A DNA stretch of 28,936 nucleotides from IMG/VR virus record IMGVR_UViG_3300042507_000373, positions 1-28,936 of that record, one strand, 5' to 3'. Made by a program: the position numbers and the translations under genes. Below are positions 20,756-28,879 of this stretch, piece after piece. Positions within the stretch are counted from its first letter, which is position 1, and each line of letters starts with the position of its first letter. This DNA comes from a virus. The notes under the pieces were generated by a model. It was not told the origin of the DNA. It ran no database searches and was given only the letters and a program-made list of their open reading frames with translations.

Positions 20756-21652
20756 TCATTTAGATGAAGCTGATCGTTTCTGCGCCTTGTACTGGATGAC
20801 TTTCGTCAGGTTGCCAGTACGAGCCGCTTCTTCTCGCAGCCGTTCGAGGGTTGAGTCCACCGCCCCAGATACTCGGCCAGTTCCTGACACGATTCTCTCG
20901 GGTGGCGGGGCTGCCTTACGGTTCGTCACTTTCAATTCTTTCTCCAGTTTCGCTACCGCGAAGGCAAACTTTACAGGGTCTTTAATGTCGGACAGCTCTT
21001 TGGCCTTCTTTGGATTCTTGCCAAGTGCGTAAATGACGAGTGCAGGATTATCTGCACCTTGGAGCACCACGCCTTGCTGGGTGATGTTGAACAACTCTTG
21101 GGCCACGGCCTCAGCGTCTTCAAAATCTTTGACTCTCAGCTCGGCTTTCGCCTTGCCGTAGCCATCCAGTTTGGCTTGCCATGCTTTTTGCTGATTCATA
21201 ACTTCAGCTTCTTGCTTGGCTGCGGCTTCATCGGCTTGTCGCTTGCGCTCAAACCAATCGGCCAGTGCTGCCTCGAATTTGTCAGCGTCATAGTCGTGTT
21301 CTTCAAGACTTGGCTTCTTGCCTAGCACGACTGGCTTGGTCTCAGTCTGTGCGGTGCTTTGCAGCTTGCCTTGCAGTTCACGGTTTTGCCGTTGCAATTC
21401 TCTGTTCGTCTTACGCAGCTCGCGTACCCATTCAGGCGCATGAGTCTGTTCTTCGGGAGGTGGCGCTTCCTCACCAATGGATACGATTACCTCTTCGCTG
21501 TCGCCTTCGTTGCTTTCGGTGTCTTGGTCTTCGCCCTGGTCATCGATGGATTTGTGCTCATCGGTGGTTTGCTCAGTGCTTTGGCCTTCGTCCTCAACAA
21601 CAATGGTGTCATCGTCTTGGTTTTCTTCTCCTGATACTGCCTTTGTGTTCAT
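20756..21652 (-). CDS. capsid scaffolding protein, P22 gp8-like
   Basis: The 298-residue product (P22 gp8 has 303) has a strongly acidic N-terminus (residues 8-60, almost no basic residues), a coiled-coil-like helix (ELRKTNRELQRQNRELQGKL), an extended charged helical body and a basic C-terminus ending VIQYKAQKRSASSK. A basic C-terminal helix-turn-helix is what binds the coat protein in P22. Position between portal and coat matches P22 order. A weak ribosome site (GGGGTCAGAAG) precedes the ATG; a 6-bp inverted repeat (AACGGC/GCCGTT) lies in the short gap before it. Confidence 0.88.
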   Translation of the reverse strand: MNTKAVSGEENQDDDTIVVEDEGQSTEQTTDEHKSIDDQGEDQDTESNEGDSEEVIVSIGEEAPPPEEQTHAPEWVRELRKTNRELQRQNRELQGKLQSTAQTETKPVVLGKKPSLEEHDYDADKFEAALADWFERKRQADEAAAKQEAEVMNQQKAWQAKLDGYGKAKAELRVKDFEDAEAVAQELFNITQQGVVLQGADNPALVIYALGKNPKKAKELSDIKDPVKFAFAVAKLEKELKVTNRKAAPPPERIVSGTGRVSGAVDSTLERLREEAARTGNLTKVIQYKAQKRSASSK

Positions 21653-21726
21653 CTTCTGACCCCATCAAACTCACCCATTAGAACGGCTGGGTGGATGCCG
21701 TTTATCACATTCTCGCGCTTTTTCGT

Positions 21727-23787
21727 TCATCTTACAACTGGTTGAACGATCTGGCCTTGCAAAATTTGTTGCACAGCCTCTGCATTTGTGAGCGCCATGT
21801 TCTGCGCTGTCTCATCGATTTTGCCCAGCGTCTCTAGCGTTTGAGCGCGTTTGAGTTCTGCGCTGGCCACGGTTTCGACGGTGTCTGCTCGGGCTTTGGC
21901 TGCTTTGGCAGTTTCATTCTCAGCTGCGGCTTGCAGGTACATGGCATTCGGGTCTTGAGGCTTGCCTTGCATTTCGGCCATGAGTTCTTCGGCTTCCATG
22001 TCGGTCGGCTTGACCACACCCATGCGCAGGAGCTTCTTGCGGAAGTAGGCATTGGCATCACCCACGCCTTCGCCTTCCATGTTCATCATGGCCATTGCAG
22101 TCAGCACTTGTGCCGTCTCTGGGTCTTGAGTGATCTGGAGCATGCCGGTCAAGGCGCGGACAGTTGCCTGGCGCTTGGTGCTGCTCGATGGTCCAACGTC
22201 TGCGACCACATCGAATGTGGCGCTGGTCAGGTCGTTGGCCATGACCACTTCGCCAGTTTCCTGATCGATGGTTGGCTGCATGAGTTCGACCAAGCCAGCC
22301 TCGCCAGTTGGCGCGATGGTCTTCATCTTGCGCTTGTCTTCGGTGTAGATGTCCTTGGCCATCGACAGCCAGATTTCACCGCAGCGCTTCATGCCCTTGG
22401 CAAAGTTGCTCATGTAGATGAATGCTTGGCCATCGACTCGGGCCTGAATCATCTCCACGGCCTTGCCTGAGATGTTGCTCACCATCTTGTCTGCGCCAGC
22501 TGGGTTGCCAAGAATGTCTTGCATGTCGGTTTCGGTGATCTGCAAGAGCGCGGCCATTGCCGGTGGGATGGCTGCCGATCTGGTGTAGGCCACAGGACCG
22601 CTGACTGCCTGGTTGCCGTTCTGGTCTGTGATCGGGTTGATCAGCAGGTACGGATAGTCCTTGAGGTTGTCCTCGGCCCACATGACTTGGTGGCCAGCGA
22701 CCTGCTCAGGCGTGAGGATTGGCTTCTCGACTGAGGACAAGGCGCTGATCTCGCCCAGCTTGGACAGTTGCATGTTCTTGAGGCGCTGGGCATCCTTGGC
22801 CAGACGCACATGGCCCATGCATCGCTCGACATTGTCGACAAACCAGCGTTTGCCGTAAACGACCACGATCGGGATGCACTTGCCTGCAATGTAGCCTGCG
22901 TCTTCGAGCACCTTGCCACCGGACATGATGTACTTGTGCACGCGCTTGGTCTTGATCCTGCGCTGGCGCACTTCGACTGTGCCGATGGCTGCCAGAGTTT
23001 CCTCAAGCATTTCGTCTTTGGCAAAGTCGGCTTGGGTGTAGCGCTCTTCCTCGCCTGTGATGGTTTGGAAAATGCGGATGGTCTCGGTCTTTTCCTCGAC
23101 CTTGTAGTACTCGGCCACATAGACCACATCGGGAGTGCACCAGTCGAATTCGTACTGGTGAATGATCTTTGGCCAGTCGGTCGGGTCATCGCCCCATGTG
23201 TCTTTGTATGCCTGGCGCGTCATCGATGTGACGACAAAGCAGAACTTGGCATCGGACTTGTCTTGGCGTTTAGCACCAAGGTCAAAGAACACCGAGCTGT
23301 CAGCATCGAAGATTGGCTCGATGCGGATTCGCTGGCGGTCGTCCTCTGGGTCTTCCTCGTTTTCGTAGACGGTGCGCAAGCGCCATGCACCAATGCCACC
23401 ACCGACCGCTTCTTCGAATGCGTTGTCGTAGGCTTCATCGGCCACCGATGCCTGTTCGTCTGCTCGGTACAGGCCATCGCAGACCTCGGCCAGCTTGTCG
23501 TTCTCAGCGCCATCTTTGGAGACAAAGTCCACCGTGATGCGATTGTTTCGATATTCGTTGACCACTCGGATCACGGCCAGCATGATCTTGTTGACCTCGA
23601 ACTTGGGTTTGTTCTCGTACTGGTCCCAGAGTGGGCCTTCCCACTGGCTGCCTGCTAGGGAGTAGAAGCGTCTGTCTTGCAGGCATTGCAAGCGCTCGTC
23701 GCGCAGTGCGCTTTGCACATCATCGAATTGCGCGAGGGCTTCGTCGTGCAGGTTCGCAAGGCGTTGATCATTTGAGAGTCGGGCCAT
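21727..23787 (-). CDS. portal protein, P22 gp1-like
   Basis: The 686-residue product (P22 gp1 has 725) belongs to the P22-type portal family: FYSLAGSQWEGPLWDQYENKP and VNKIMLAVIRVVNEYRNNR in the first 90 residues are family-typical, as is the DILGNPAGADKMVSNISGKA region near the middle. The C-terminal part is helical and Gln/Ala-rich, consistent with a long barrel. Twelve copies form the DNA gate at one capsid vertex, which binds terminase and later gp4. GAGGATATAAC precedes the ATG, and 27 bases separate it from the terminase stop. Confidence 0.92.
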   Translation of the reverse strand: MARLSNDQRLANLHDEALAQFDDVQSALRDERLQCLQDRRFYSLAGSQWEGPLWDQYENKPKFEVNKIMLAVIRVVNEYRNNRITVDFVSKDGAENDKLAEVCDGLYRADEQASVADEAYDNAFEEAVGGGIGAWRLRTVYENEEDPEDDRQRIRIEPIFDADSSVFFDLGAKRQDKSDAKFCFVVTSMTRQAYKDTWGDDPTDWPKIIHQYEFDWCTPDVVYVAEYYKVEEKTETIRIFQTITGEEERYTQADFAKDEMLEETLAAIGTVEVRQRRIKTKRVHKYIMSGGKVLEDAGYIAGKCIPIVVVYGKRWFVDNVERCMGHVRLAKDAQRLKNMQLSKLGEISALSSVEKPILTPEQVAGHQVMWAEDNLKDYPYLLINPITDQNGNQAVSGPVAYTRSAAIPPAMAALLQITETDMQDILGNPAGADKMVSNISGKAVEMIQARVDGQAFIYMSNFAKGMKRCGEIWLSMAKDIYTEDKRKMKTIAPTGEAGLVELMQPTIDQETGEVVMANDLTSATFDVVADVGPSSSTKRQATVRALTGMLQITQDPETAQVLTAMAMMNMEGEGVGDANAYFRKKLLRMGVVKPTDMEAEELMAEMQGKPQDPNAMYLQAAAENETAKAAKARADTVETVASAELKRAQTLETLGKIDETAQNMALTNAEAVQQILQGQIVQPVVR

Positions 23788-23814
23788 GTTATATCCTCAT
23801 TTTGTGTGATTTTC

Positions 23815-25038
23815 TCACCATTTCTTTACATTTGGCAATGGAGTGAATGTTGCAGGCTTCGTGATGGCCGATCGTCTCACACCTTCGCAGGCATAACGCA
23901 GGGCATCGATCACGTGGTTTTTCTTGTCTTCGAGCACCGGCAAGATTTTGCCGGTCAGTGGGTCTTGCTTGTAACTGTACAGCGTCAGCTCGTCAATGGT
24001 GTGGATGCACCGAGGGTGCACGACGATGTCGTAGTTCTTCAAAAACTCGATGCCTTCCTCGACCGACTTTGGACCTTTGACCGCTGTCATGATCTTTGGA
24101 AAGCCATTCTTTTTCATGTGGCTGATCGTCTCTGGCCTGGCTGAGTCGGCCACGATTGGCCACTTCTCGGCCTCGGGCACTTGCATGAACAGCTCAGGCG
24201 TGTTGACGATCTCGCATCCGACCATGTAGGCCTCGTAGTCGATGTAGAGCGTGCGGCCAATGATGTGGCAGCGCACCAGCGTAGTCGGGTCGACCGCGAA
24301 ACCCCAGTCAGCACCGAGCCGGTGGATTGCGTCTGGCGGTGCCTCGAAGTCCTCGACACGCCAGTTCTTAAACACCCTGGTGTTGCTGTTTGTGAGGTAG
24401 CTTCCCATCCAGACATGCTGGTATTTGTCTGGGTCGCGCCTCTTGTCGTACTCCATCTCATCGCGCAGGACATCAGGAAACCAAGGGTTGTCGGTGAAGT
24501 TGACCTTCAAGACCTGAGCGTCTTTGGGTGGCGTTGGACCGCGAAGCAGGAAGTCGACTGGGTCGTTCTGCTGGCGCGGGTTCCATGTAAACCACAGCTC
24601 GGACTCGGGCTTGCGGATGGTTGGCCGCAGCAGGTCGAGGCTGGTCTGGCTCAGGCTTTGAGCCTCCTCCACCCAAGCGCAGTCGTAACCTTCGAGCGAC
24701 TTGATCGAGTCGGCTGTGTGGTTTTGCATGCCTTGGAAGATGATCATGCCATCGCCTTTGCGCGACTTGATCACGGCTTCTTGCACCTCGAAGTAAGCGC
24801 CAGCGTTCATTTGCTCGATCTTGGTTTCGAGCAGGCGCTTGACCGATTGGTTCAGCGACTTCTGGATTTCACGCACGCAGACGCTTCTGCGCTTCTGGTC
24901 CATGATGTGGGCCTCGATCATCAGCTCGGCAAACATGTGGGACTTGCCGGAGCCTCGGCCACCCCAAGCGCCTTTGTATCGGCTTGGCTCTAGCAGTGGA
25001 ACTGCCCACTCAGGTGTTGGAAGCTGTAAAACTGTCAT
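23815..25038 (-). CDS. terL: terminase large subunit
   Basis: The 407-residue product has the ATPase Walker A GGRGSGKS at residues 26-33 and a Walker B-like end AWVEEA at 121-126, the catalytic Glu being E124 or E125. The nuclease domain shows LGADWGF around residue 244 (D244 as metal ligand), ADSARPE near residue 300, and HVIDALRYA near residue 380. This fits the PBSX/Terminase_3 type large subunits of headful-packaging phages. The enzyme pumps DNA through the portal and cuts concatemers. Its ATG overlaps the terS stop by four bases (25035-25038). Confidence 0.95.
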   Translation of the reverse strand: MTVLQLPTPEWAVPLLEPSRYKGAWGGRGSGKSHMFAELMIEAHIMDQKRRSVCVREIQKSLNQSVKRLLETKIEQMNAGAYFEVQEAVIKSRKGDGMIIFQGMQNHTADSIKSLEGYDCAWVEEAQSLSQTSLDLLRPTIRKPESELWFTWNPRQQNDPVDFLLRGPTPPKDAQVLKVNFTDNPWFPDVLRDEMEYDKRRDPDKYQHVWMGSYLTNSNTRVFKNWRVEDFEAPPDAIHRLGADWGFAVDPTTLVRCHIIGRTLYIDYEAYMVGCEIVNTPELFMQVPEAEKWPIVADSARPETISHMKKNGFPKIMTAVKGPKSVEEGIEFLKNYDIVVHPRCIHTIDELTLYSYKQDPLTGKILPVLEDKKNHVIDALRYACEGVRRSAITKPATFTPLPNVKKW

Positions 25039-25487
25039 GCCTTGACGACCACGCGCTCAATTCTTTGCACCAGGGGATTGGCAGGATCGCCAGAAACCTC
25101 AATCTTGTCGCCAAACTTCTTTGGAGCCAGTTTGGACAACAGCCATTTGCGTGTGTCGACTTGAAGCCTGTGCTTTTGCACTGCTGCCCAGTCTTTCTTG
25201 CCATCCACGGCCACGCCAACGTCTTGATCGCTGATCTCCATGATCTCTGTGGCCATGCGTTCGATCAGGTCTTCCCTCGCGCGCGCGTAATTCTCCGCAA
25301 GGATAGCATCATCATCAACCCACCGTGAGAAAGTGCTTTGAGGAACACCAGCTGCTTGACATGCTTTGAAGGCGCTCAGACCGCTGCGCATTCCTTCCAG
25401 CACCATGTCAGCGATCACGGCTCGGTCTTCACTGCCAGGCTTAGTTCGCTTGGCTGGAGCTTTTGCTTTGTGTGATTTTGTGGTCAT
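25035..25487 (-). CDS. terS: terminase small subunit
   Basis: The 150-residue product has a basic N-terminal tail, a helix-turn-helix (LSAFKACQAAGVPQSTFSRW, residues about 37-56) and a helical oligomerisation part ending in RKWLLSKLAPKKFGDKIEVS. This last motif is typical of Sf6-like small terminase subunits. It recognises the packaging start (pac), which in P22-type phages lies within or near this gene, and recruits the large subunit. AAGGA precedes the ATG, which overlaps the upstream stop as ATGA at 25484-25487. Confidence 0.92.
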   Translation of the reverse strand: MTTKSHKAKAPAKRTKPGSEDRAVIADMVLEGMRSGLSAFKACQAAGVPQSTFSRWVDDDAILAENYARAREDLIERMATEIMEISDQDVGVAVDGKKDWAAVQKHRLQVDTRKWLLSKLAPKKFGDKIEVSGDPANPLVQRIERVVVKA

Positions 25488-25666
25488 GCTGCATTGTCCT
25501 TCATGTTTTCAATTCGCGCTAGTTTCATGGCATCTTTTAAATCCATTCTGAGTTGCTCGTTTGCGGCCTGCTCATCTTGAAGTCGGATGTAGACCTCGGT
25601 TGCAAACTTGGCCAGCGTGTCATGTTGCCATGTTGTGAAGTTTGGGGTTTCTCTTTGTTTGGTCAT
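25484..25666 (-). CDS. small conserved protein upstream of terS, 60 residues
   Basis: The product starts MTKQRETPNFTTWQHDTLAKF and is helical with a charged C-terminus (QLRMDLKDAMKLARIENMK). The TPNF..WQ.DTLA.FA..VY pattern is known to me from small phage proteins encoded next to terminase or replication genes, without function. Its stop overlaps terS by four bases. The ribosome site is weak. It is the first gene of the leftward virion block and lies immediately beyond the candidate origin region. Confidence 0.72.
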   Translation of the reverse strand: MTKQRETPNFTTWQHDTLAKFATEVYIRLQDEQAANEQLRMDLKDAMKLARIENMKDNAA

Positions 25667-25752
25667 TTTCTTGATCTGCCTGTGGATAACTTTTGACTAA
25701 GGGTTTTTACTAATACGACATGAAATTGATCCGCATCGCAAGGGAACTGGGA

Positions 25753-25770
25753 ACACACCTAAAGGTGTGT
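25753..25770. repeat. perfect inverted repeat in the candidate origin
   Basis: ACACACC at 25753-25759 and GGTGTGT at 25764-25770 form a 7-bp stem with a TAAA loop. GGAAC and GTTCC pentamers flank it on either side, so the dyad extends with a small bulge. It could be a replication-protein site or a hairpin in the first late transcript. Confidence 0.65.
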
Positions 25771-25840
25771 GTTCCGTTCCGTTCCCGTTTTGCGCTGTTT
25801 TGCCAAGGGAACTGCGTTCCGTTTTTTTCCGTTCCGTTCC
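25771..25840. repeat. GTTCC iteron-like direct repeats
   Basis: GTTCC occurs three times in tandem at 25771-25785, again at 25816-25820, and twice in tandem at 25831-25840, with a near copy at 25821-25830. Three inverted copies (GGAAC) lie at 25743, 25750 and 25808. The five-base period and the position between DnaA boxes suggest iterons rather than coding sequence. Confidence 0.65.
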
Positions 25841-25885
25841 GTTGTTACCATTATCATCCTGTGGATAAGTCTGTGGATAAGTCAT

Positions 25886-27901
25886 TCAACGCTCTGACTT
25901 TCTAATCATCATGACGCTTGCTTGAGTGTCGTCAATCACGATCCAGCCATGCTCAAATGACTCGATTATTTCGGCCACCAACATGTCAGCGATGGGTTTT
26001 CCTGTTGCGCTTGGCTTGATGTAAACCTTGGCTGAGGACTCGCTCACATTCATTTTCTGCACCAAGTATTCCATCATGGCCGAACGGCTGAGGTATGGCA
26101 AACCATTGCGTTCTTCGGCTCCTGATGCCCACCAAGCGTTCTCGAAAGTCTTGCGATGGCTGTCGATCTTGCTGTCTTTTTTGGTCACAGTTGGGGCTTG
26201 AGCTTGGATGATCACAGCGCTTGTGACTTGCTGGTCGTCTTCATCGCGCCAGCCAGGGATGACCACTTGTTGCAGCTCAACGTGGATGGTCTCGGCCAGT
26301 TCTGCATCTTTGGACTTGCGCTGCACGATCTGCATGGGCACGTTGTCCTTGCCTGGCACGATGCTGATCTCGATGTCCAGAGCACCTCGCCATGCGCTTG
26401 AGCCTCGCGCCCTGTGCTGGGCTTCGTCTGACACGCCTGTGTGGTGCACCAAGATCACCGAGCAGTTGAATTCCTGCATGAGTGCGTTGCATGCGTCCAG
26501 CATGGTCTTGGCATCTTGTGCGCTGTTTTCATCGCCTGATAGGAATCGGTGCAGGGTGTCGACCACGATCACGCTGGGCCTGTCTTTCAGCATCCTGACT
26601 TGCTCGACCACTTTGAGGTAGCCGGTCGGGGTGTTGAGGTCGCATCCGTCTTTGGACAGCCACATGGCCAGTTTGCCTGCTTTGTGGTGGTGCTTCCAAG
26701 CTGCCACCCTGCCGCGCAGACCGTGGTGGCCTTCACCGGCCAGATAGACCACATTGCCTTGGCGCACTTTGTGGCCTGCCCAGTCTTCTGTTCCGCTGGC
26801 CATGCGCAGGCACCAGTCGAGCACTACGAATGTCTTGCCGCCACCGCTTGGGCCGTGGACCATCACTAGGGCTTGGGATTGAATCCATCGCTTGACGAGC
26901 CAGCTAATGGGGCTTGGCTGTGCGCAGAAGTCATCGGCTGGGATGAGCCAGTCGTCTGCCGGTGGCATGAGCAGGCCTGCCAGATCGTGGCCAGCCTGTG
27001 CATAATCGTTGGCATCACCGAGTATCGGAGGCATCACCATGCGTGCACCGTACTTGGCACTGGCCTGCTCTGCGTAGCGTTGGCCGACACCGCTTTGGTC
27101 ATGGTCTGCGACGATCACGATGTCTTGAGTTGCTCCATACATTTCCCTGAGTGTGCCAGTGACCGGCACCAGATTGCTGGCGCTGTATGCCACCACGACT
27201 GGCCTGTCGGTGGTTTCGTGGATGGTGGCTGCCGTTGCGAAGCCCTCGGCCACGAACAGTGTGCCAGGCTCATCTAGTGAGCCTACCATCCAGAATTTGC
27301 CGCCTGTCTGACCGCCTGGGTGGTAGAGTTTGCCGCCTTCGTGGTCGATGTACTGCAAGGTGGCCAGAGTGCCGTCTTCGTCATAGAGTGGCAGCACCAA
27401 CCGACCGTCTCCTGTTGCCCTTGCACCATGCGTTTGAATGCCCTTCTTGGCCAAGTATGGATGATCTGGAAGTGCCGCCTGTGCGCCTGTCCAGATTTTC
27501 TCGACCGTGTCGCTGGCCACTTGGTGCTGGCGCTCGAGTGCTGCGTCTCGCAGGGCTTTGGCTTCGGCCAGTCGCTTGGCGTGTGACATTTCCTCGGTCT
27601 GCGTGAGTTTTCGTCCTACGTCTGCACGCCATGTCACTTCCATGCCTGCTCGCCAGCATCCGAATCGACCGGCTGGGATGCCGTCTCCGAACACCAGATA
27701 CCAGCCTGGCTTGTCACCGTGGCCAGGTGCGCCTTTGGTGCCAGATTTGAATCGGTGAATCTTGCCATCCATGAGGATTTCCTCTGGTGGCTGGAGGCCT
27801 GCTGCACGCATTGCGTCAATGAGCTGCGCCTCTGGTGGTGCGACGAGTTTTTCTGGTGGTGGTGCCCAAGGTCCACCAAGCACTTTTGAGAGGTCAGCCA
27901 T
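25886..27901 (-). CDS. primase-helicase fusion (Toprim + RepA/DnaB-like ATPase)
   Basis: The 671-residue product joins two replication activities. The N-terminal 90 residues (HRFKSGTKG...WYLVFGDG.PAGRFGCW) resemble the DUF7146-type domain that precedes Toprim_3. The Toprim domain shows E219 in LFVAEGFATAAT and D266/D268 in IVIVADHDQSG. The AAA_25/RepA-like ATPase has Walker A GPSGGGKT at 350-357, Walker B VIVVD at 444-448 and VHHTG near 486. The C-terminal 100 residues may be a winged-helix part. It should prime and unwind phage DNA, probably at the adjacent candidate origin. No N-terminal zinc-finger Cys set is present. Confidence 0.88.
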   Translation of the reverse strand: MADLSKVLGGPWAPPPEKLVAPPEAQLIDAMRAAGLQPPEEILMDGKIHRFKSGTKGAPGHGDKPGWYLVFGDGIPAGRFGCWRAGMEVTWRADVGRKLTQTEEMSHAKRLAEAKALRDAALERQHQVASDTVEKIWTGAQAALPDHPYLAKKGIQTHGARATGDGRLVLPLYDEDGTLATLQYIDHEGGKLYHPGGQTGGKFWMVGSLDEPGTLFVAEGFATAATIHETTDRPVVVAYSASNLVPVTGTLREMYGATQDIVIVADHDQSGVGQRYAEQASAKYGARMVMPPILGDANDYAQAGHDLAGLLMPPADDWLIPADDFCAQPSPISWLVKRWIQSQALVMVHGPSGGGKTFVVLDWCLRMASGTEDWAGHKVRQGNVVYLAGEGHHGLRGRVAAWKHHHKAGKLAMWLSKDGCDLNTPTGYLKVVEQVRMLKDRPSVIVVDTLHRFLSGDENSAQDAKTMLDACNALMQEFNCSVILVHHTGVSDEAQHRARGSSAWRGALDIEISIVPGKDNVPMQIVQRKSKDAELAETIHVELQQVVIPGWRDEDDQQVTSAVIIQAQAPTVTKKDSKIDSHRKTFENAWWASGAEERNGLPYLSRSAMMEYLVQKMNVSESSAKVYIKPSATGKPIADMLVAEIIESFEHGWIVIDDTQASVMMIRKSER

Positions 27902-28079
27902 GCGTCACCTTGCGGCTTTCCAAGTAGTTGGACAGCGCCAGCAGGACTTTGTGGGTTGGGTTTGCGTTGGGGTTATCGCGCACTTGGCGAATGGTGTTGT
28001 AGTGCACGCCAGTGGCTTCGGCCACCTTGACAGGCATTCGGTCGGAGAGCGCGTCTCGTATCTGCTCTAGGGTCATCAT
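27894..28079 (-). CDS. small helix-turn-helix protein (Cro/CI-like fold)
   Basis: The 61-residue product contains KVAEATGVHYNTIRQVRDNP, a clear helix-turn-helix (residues about 18-35), followed by NPTHKVLLALSNYLE as the usual supporting helix of lambda-type repressors. AAAGGA lies about ten bases before the ATG. The end overlaps the primase-helicase start by eight bases. It is transcribed away from the Sak4-like gene, so it could be an early regulator binding the divergent region at 28080-28201. The small size favours a Cro-like role rather than a cleavable repressor. Confidence 0.8.
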   Translation of the reverse strand: MMTLEQIRDALSDRMPVKVAEATGVHYNTIRQVRDNPNANPTHKVLLALSNYLESRKVTHG

Positions 28080-28113
28080 GTTTTTTTCCTTTGTTGAAAA
28101 TATTTATTGCGAT

Positions 28114-28146
28114 GTGTGGATATTACACTAAAAAATGGTTTATAGT
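28114..28146 (+). promoter_or_regulatory. promoter candidate with overlapping operator-like dyad
   Basis: TGGATA at 28117-28122 and TATAGT at 28141-28146 (18-base spacer) form a reasonable sigma70 promoter facing the Sak4-like gene. GTGT at 28114-28117 and ACAC at 28125-28128 form a dyad around the -35 element, a suitable operator for the small helix-turn-helix protein encoded divergently. Confidence 0.45.
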
Positions 28147-28153
28147 TACGTCA

Positions 28154-28182
28154 CACCTCGAACTGATTCCCAGACGGAGGTG
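28154..28182 (+). promoter_or_regulatory. 5' leader hairpin upstream of the Sak4-like gene
   Basis: CACCTC at 28154-28159 pairs with GAGGTG at 28177-28182. The right arm includes GGAGG, a Shine-Dalgarno-like sequence too far from the start, while the functional site is AGGAGAG at 28191-28197 after an A-rich tract. The hairpin may tune translation or be incidental. Confidence 0.3.
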
Positions 28183-28201
28183 CAAAAAAAAGGAGAGCCA
28201 A

Positions 28202-28879
28202 ATGGCTATCAATTTGAAATCGACCGGCAGCTTGTCTGCCAATGGAGTGAAGTTGTTGGTGTACGGCCAAGCCGGTGCTGGTAAGACCACGCTGGTCAAG
28301 ACCCTTCCCAATGTGATTGTTCTCAGTGCCGAGGGTGGCCTGCTGTCCATTCAGGACGCTGACTTGCCTTACATCGAGATCGCCTCGATGGACGACTTGC
28401 GCGAGGCCTTCACATGGGCCAGAGACAGCAAGGAGGCCGCAGGCTTTCAGTCGGTGGCGCTTGACTCGATCAGCGAAGTTGCTGAGGTGGTGTTGTCCCA
28501 TGAGATGAAGAAGTCCAAGGATGGCCGCGCAGCGTATGGCGAGATGAACAGCACCATGCAGGAGCTGATTCGCGCCTTCCGCGATCTGCCAGGCAAGCAT
28601 GTCTACATGTCGGCCAAGCTGGAGAAGTCTACCGACGAGATGGGCAAGATGCTTTACAACCCTGGCATGCCTGGCAAGAGCCTGACACAAGGCCTGCCTT
28701 ACTTCTTTGATGAAGTGCTGGCGCTGCGTGTTGAGCGCGATGCCGAGGGTGTGACTCAGCGTGCTTTGATGTGCGACTCGGATGGCCTGTGGTTGGCCAA
28801 GGATCGCTCTGGCAAGTTGGAGGCTTGGGAAGCGCCTGATCTAGGTGCAATCATTGCCAAGATCGGAGGCAAAGCATGA
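28202..28879 (+). CDS. Sak4-like RecA-fold ATPase, phage recombination/annealing
   Basis: The 225-residue product has Walker A GQAGAGKT at residues 22-29 and Walker B SVALD at 84-88 with E92, and belongs to the phage nucleotide-binding AAA_24 / Sak4 group of short RecA-like proteins. Sak4 proteins act in single-strand annealing type recombination, usually with a phage SSB. The ATG at 28202 follows AGGAGAG; the frame extends upstream without a ribosome site. Its stop overlaps the next ATG as ATGA at 28876-28879. It begins the rightward early module. Confidence 0.87.
   Translation: MAINLKSTGSLSANGVKLLVYGQAGAGKTTLVKTLPNVIVLSAEGGLLSIQDADLPYIEIASMDDLREAFTWARDSKEAAGFQSVALDSISEVAEVVLSHEMKKSKDGRAAYGEMNSTMQELIRAFRDLPGKHVYMSAKLEKSTDEMGKMLYNPGMPGKSLTQGLPYFFDEVLALRVERDAEGVTQRALMCDSDGLWLAKDRSGKLEAWEAPDLGAIIAKIGGKA

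Larger units (their letters stand above)
25681..25880. other. candidate replication origin: DnaA boxes and pentamer repeats
   Basis: Within a 219-base non-coding interval, TGTGGATAA (the complement of the DnaA box TTATCCACA) occurs perfectly at 25681-25689, 25860-25868 and 25872-25880. Between them lie six GTTCC (25771, 25776, 25781, 25816, 25831, 25836) and three GGAAC (25743, 25750, 25808), plus a 7-bp hairpin at 25753-25770. Arrays of DnaA boxes and short iterons mark origins in plasmids, phages and chromosomes. The interval borders the primase-helicase gene. A 62-codon frame reads through it on the minus strand but looks low-complexity. Confidence 0.6.

Noticed and set aside
21659-21726. 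19-codon frame between portal and scaffold genes
   Set aside because: Too short to support without homologues, and its start lies beside the portal stop without a ribosome site. The gap holds only a small inverted repeat (AACGGC/GCCGTT).
22768-23658. 296-codon plus-strand frame opposite the portal gene
   Set aside because: Shadow of the portal gene in a codon-biased region. The product is Leu/Val/His-rich without domain features and has no promoter or ribosome site.
24181-24993. 270-codon plus-strand frame opposite terL
   Set aside because: Antisense shadow of a firmly identified gene with no start signals.
25711-25719. TAATACGAC, the first nine bases of a T7 RNA polymerase promoter
   Set aside because: The following bases (ATGAAATTG) do not match TCACTATAG, there is a single copy, and no phage RNA polymerase gene is seen in the window.
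25697-25885. 62-codon minus-strand frame starting directly after the primase-helicase stop
   Set aside because: It is made of translated DnaA boxes and GTTCC repeats, has low-complexity composition and no clear ribosome site. The origin interpretation explains the sequence better, though it is not excluded.
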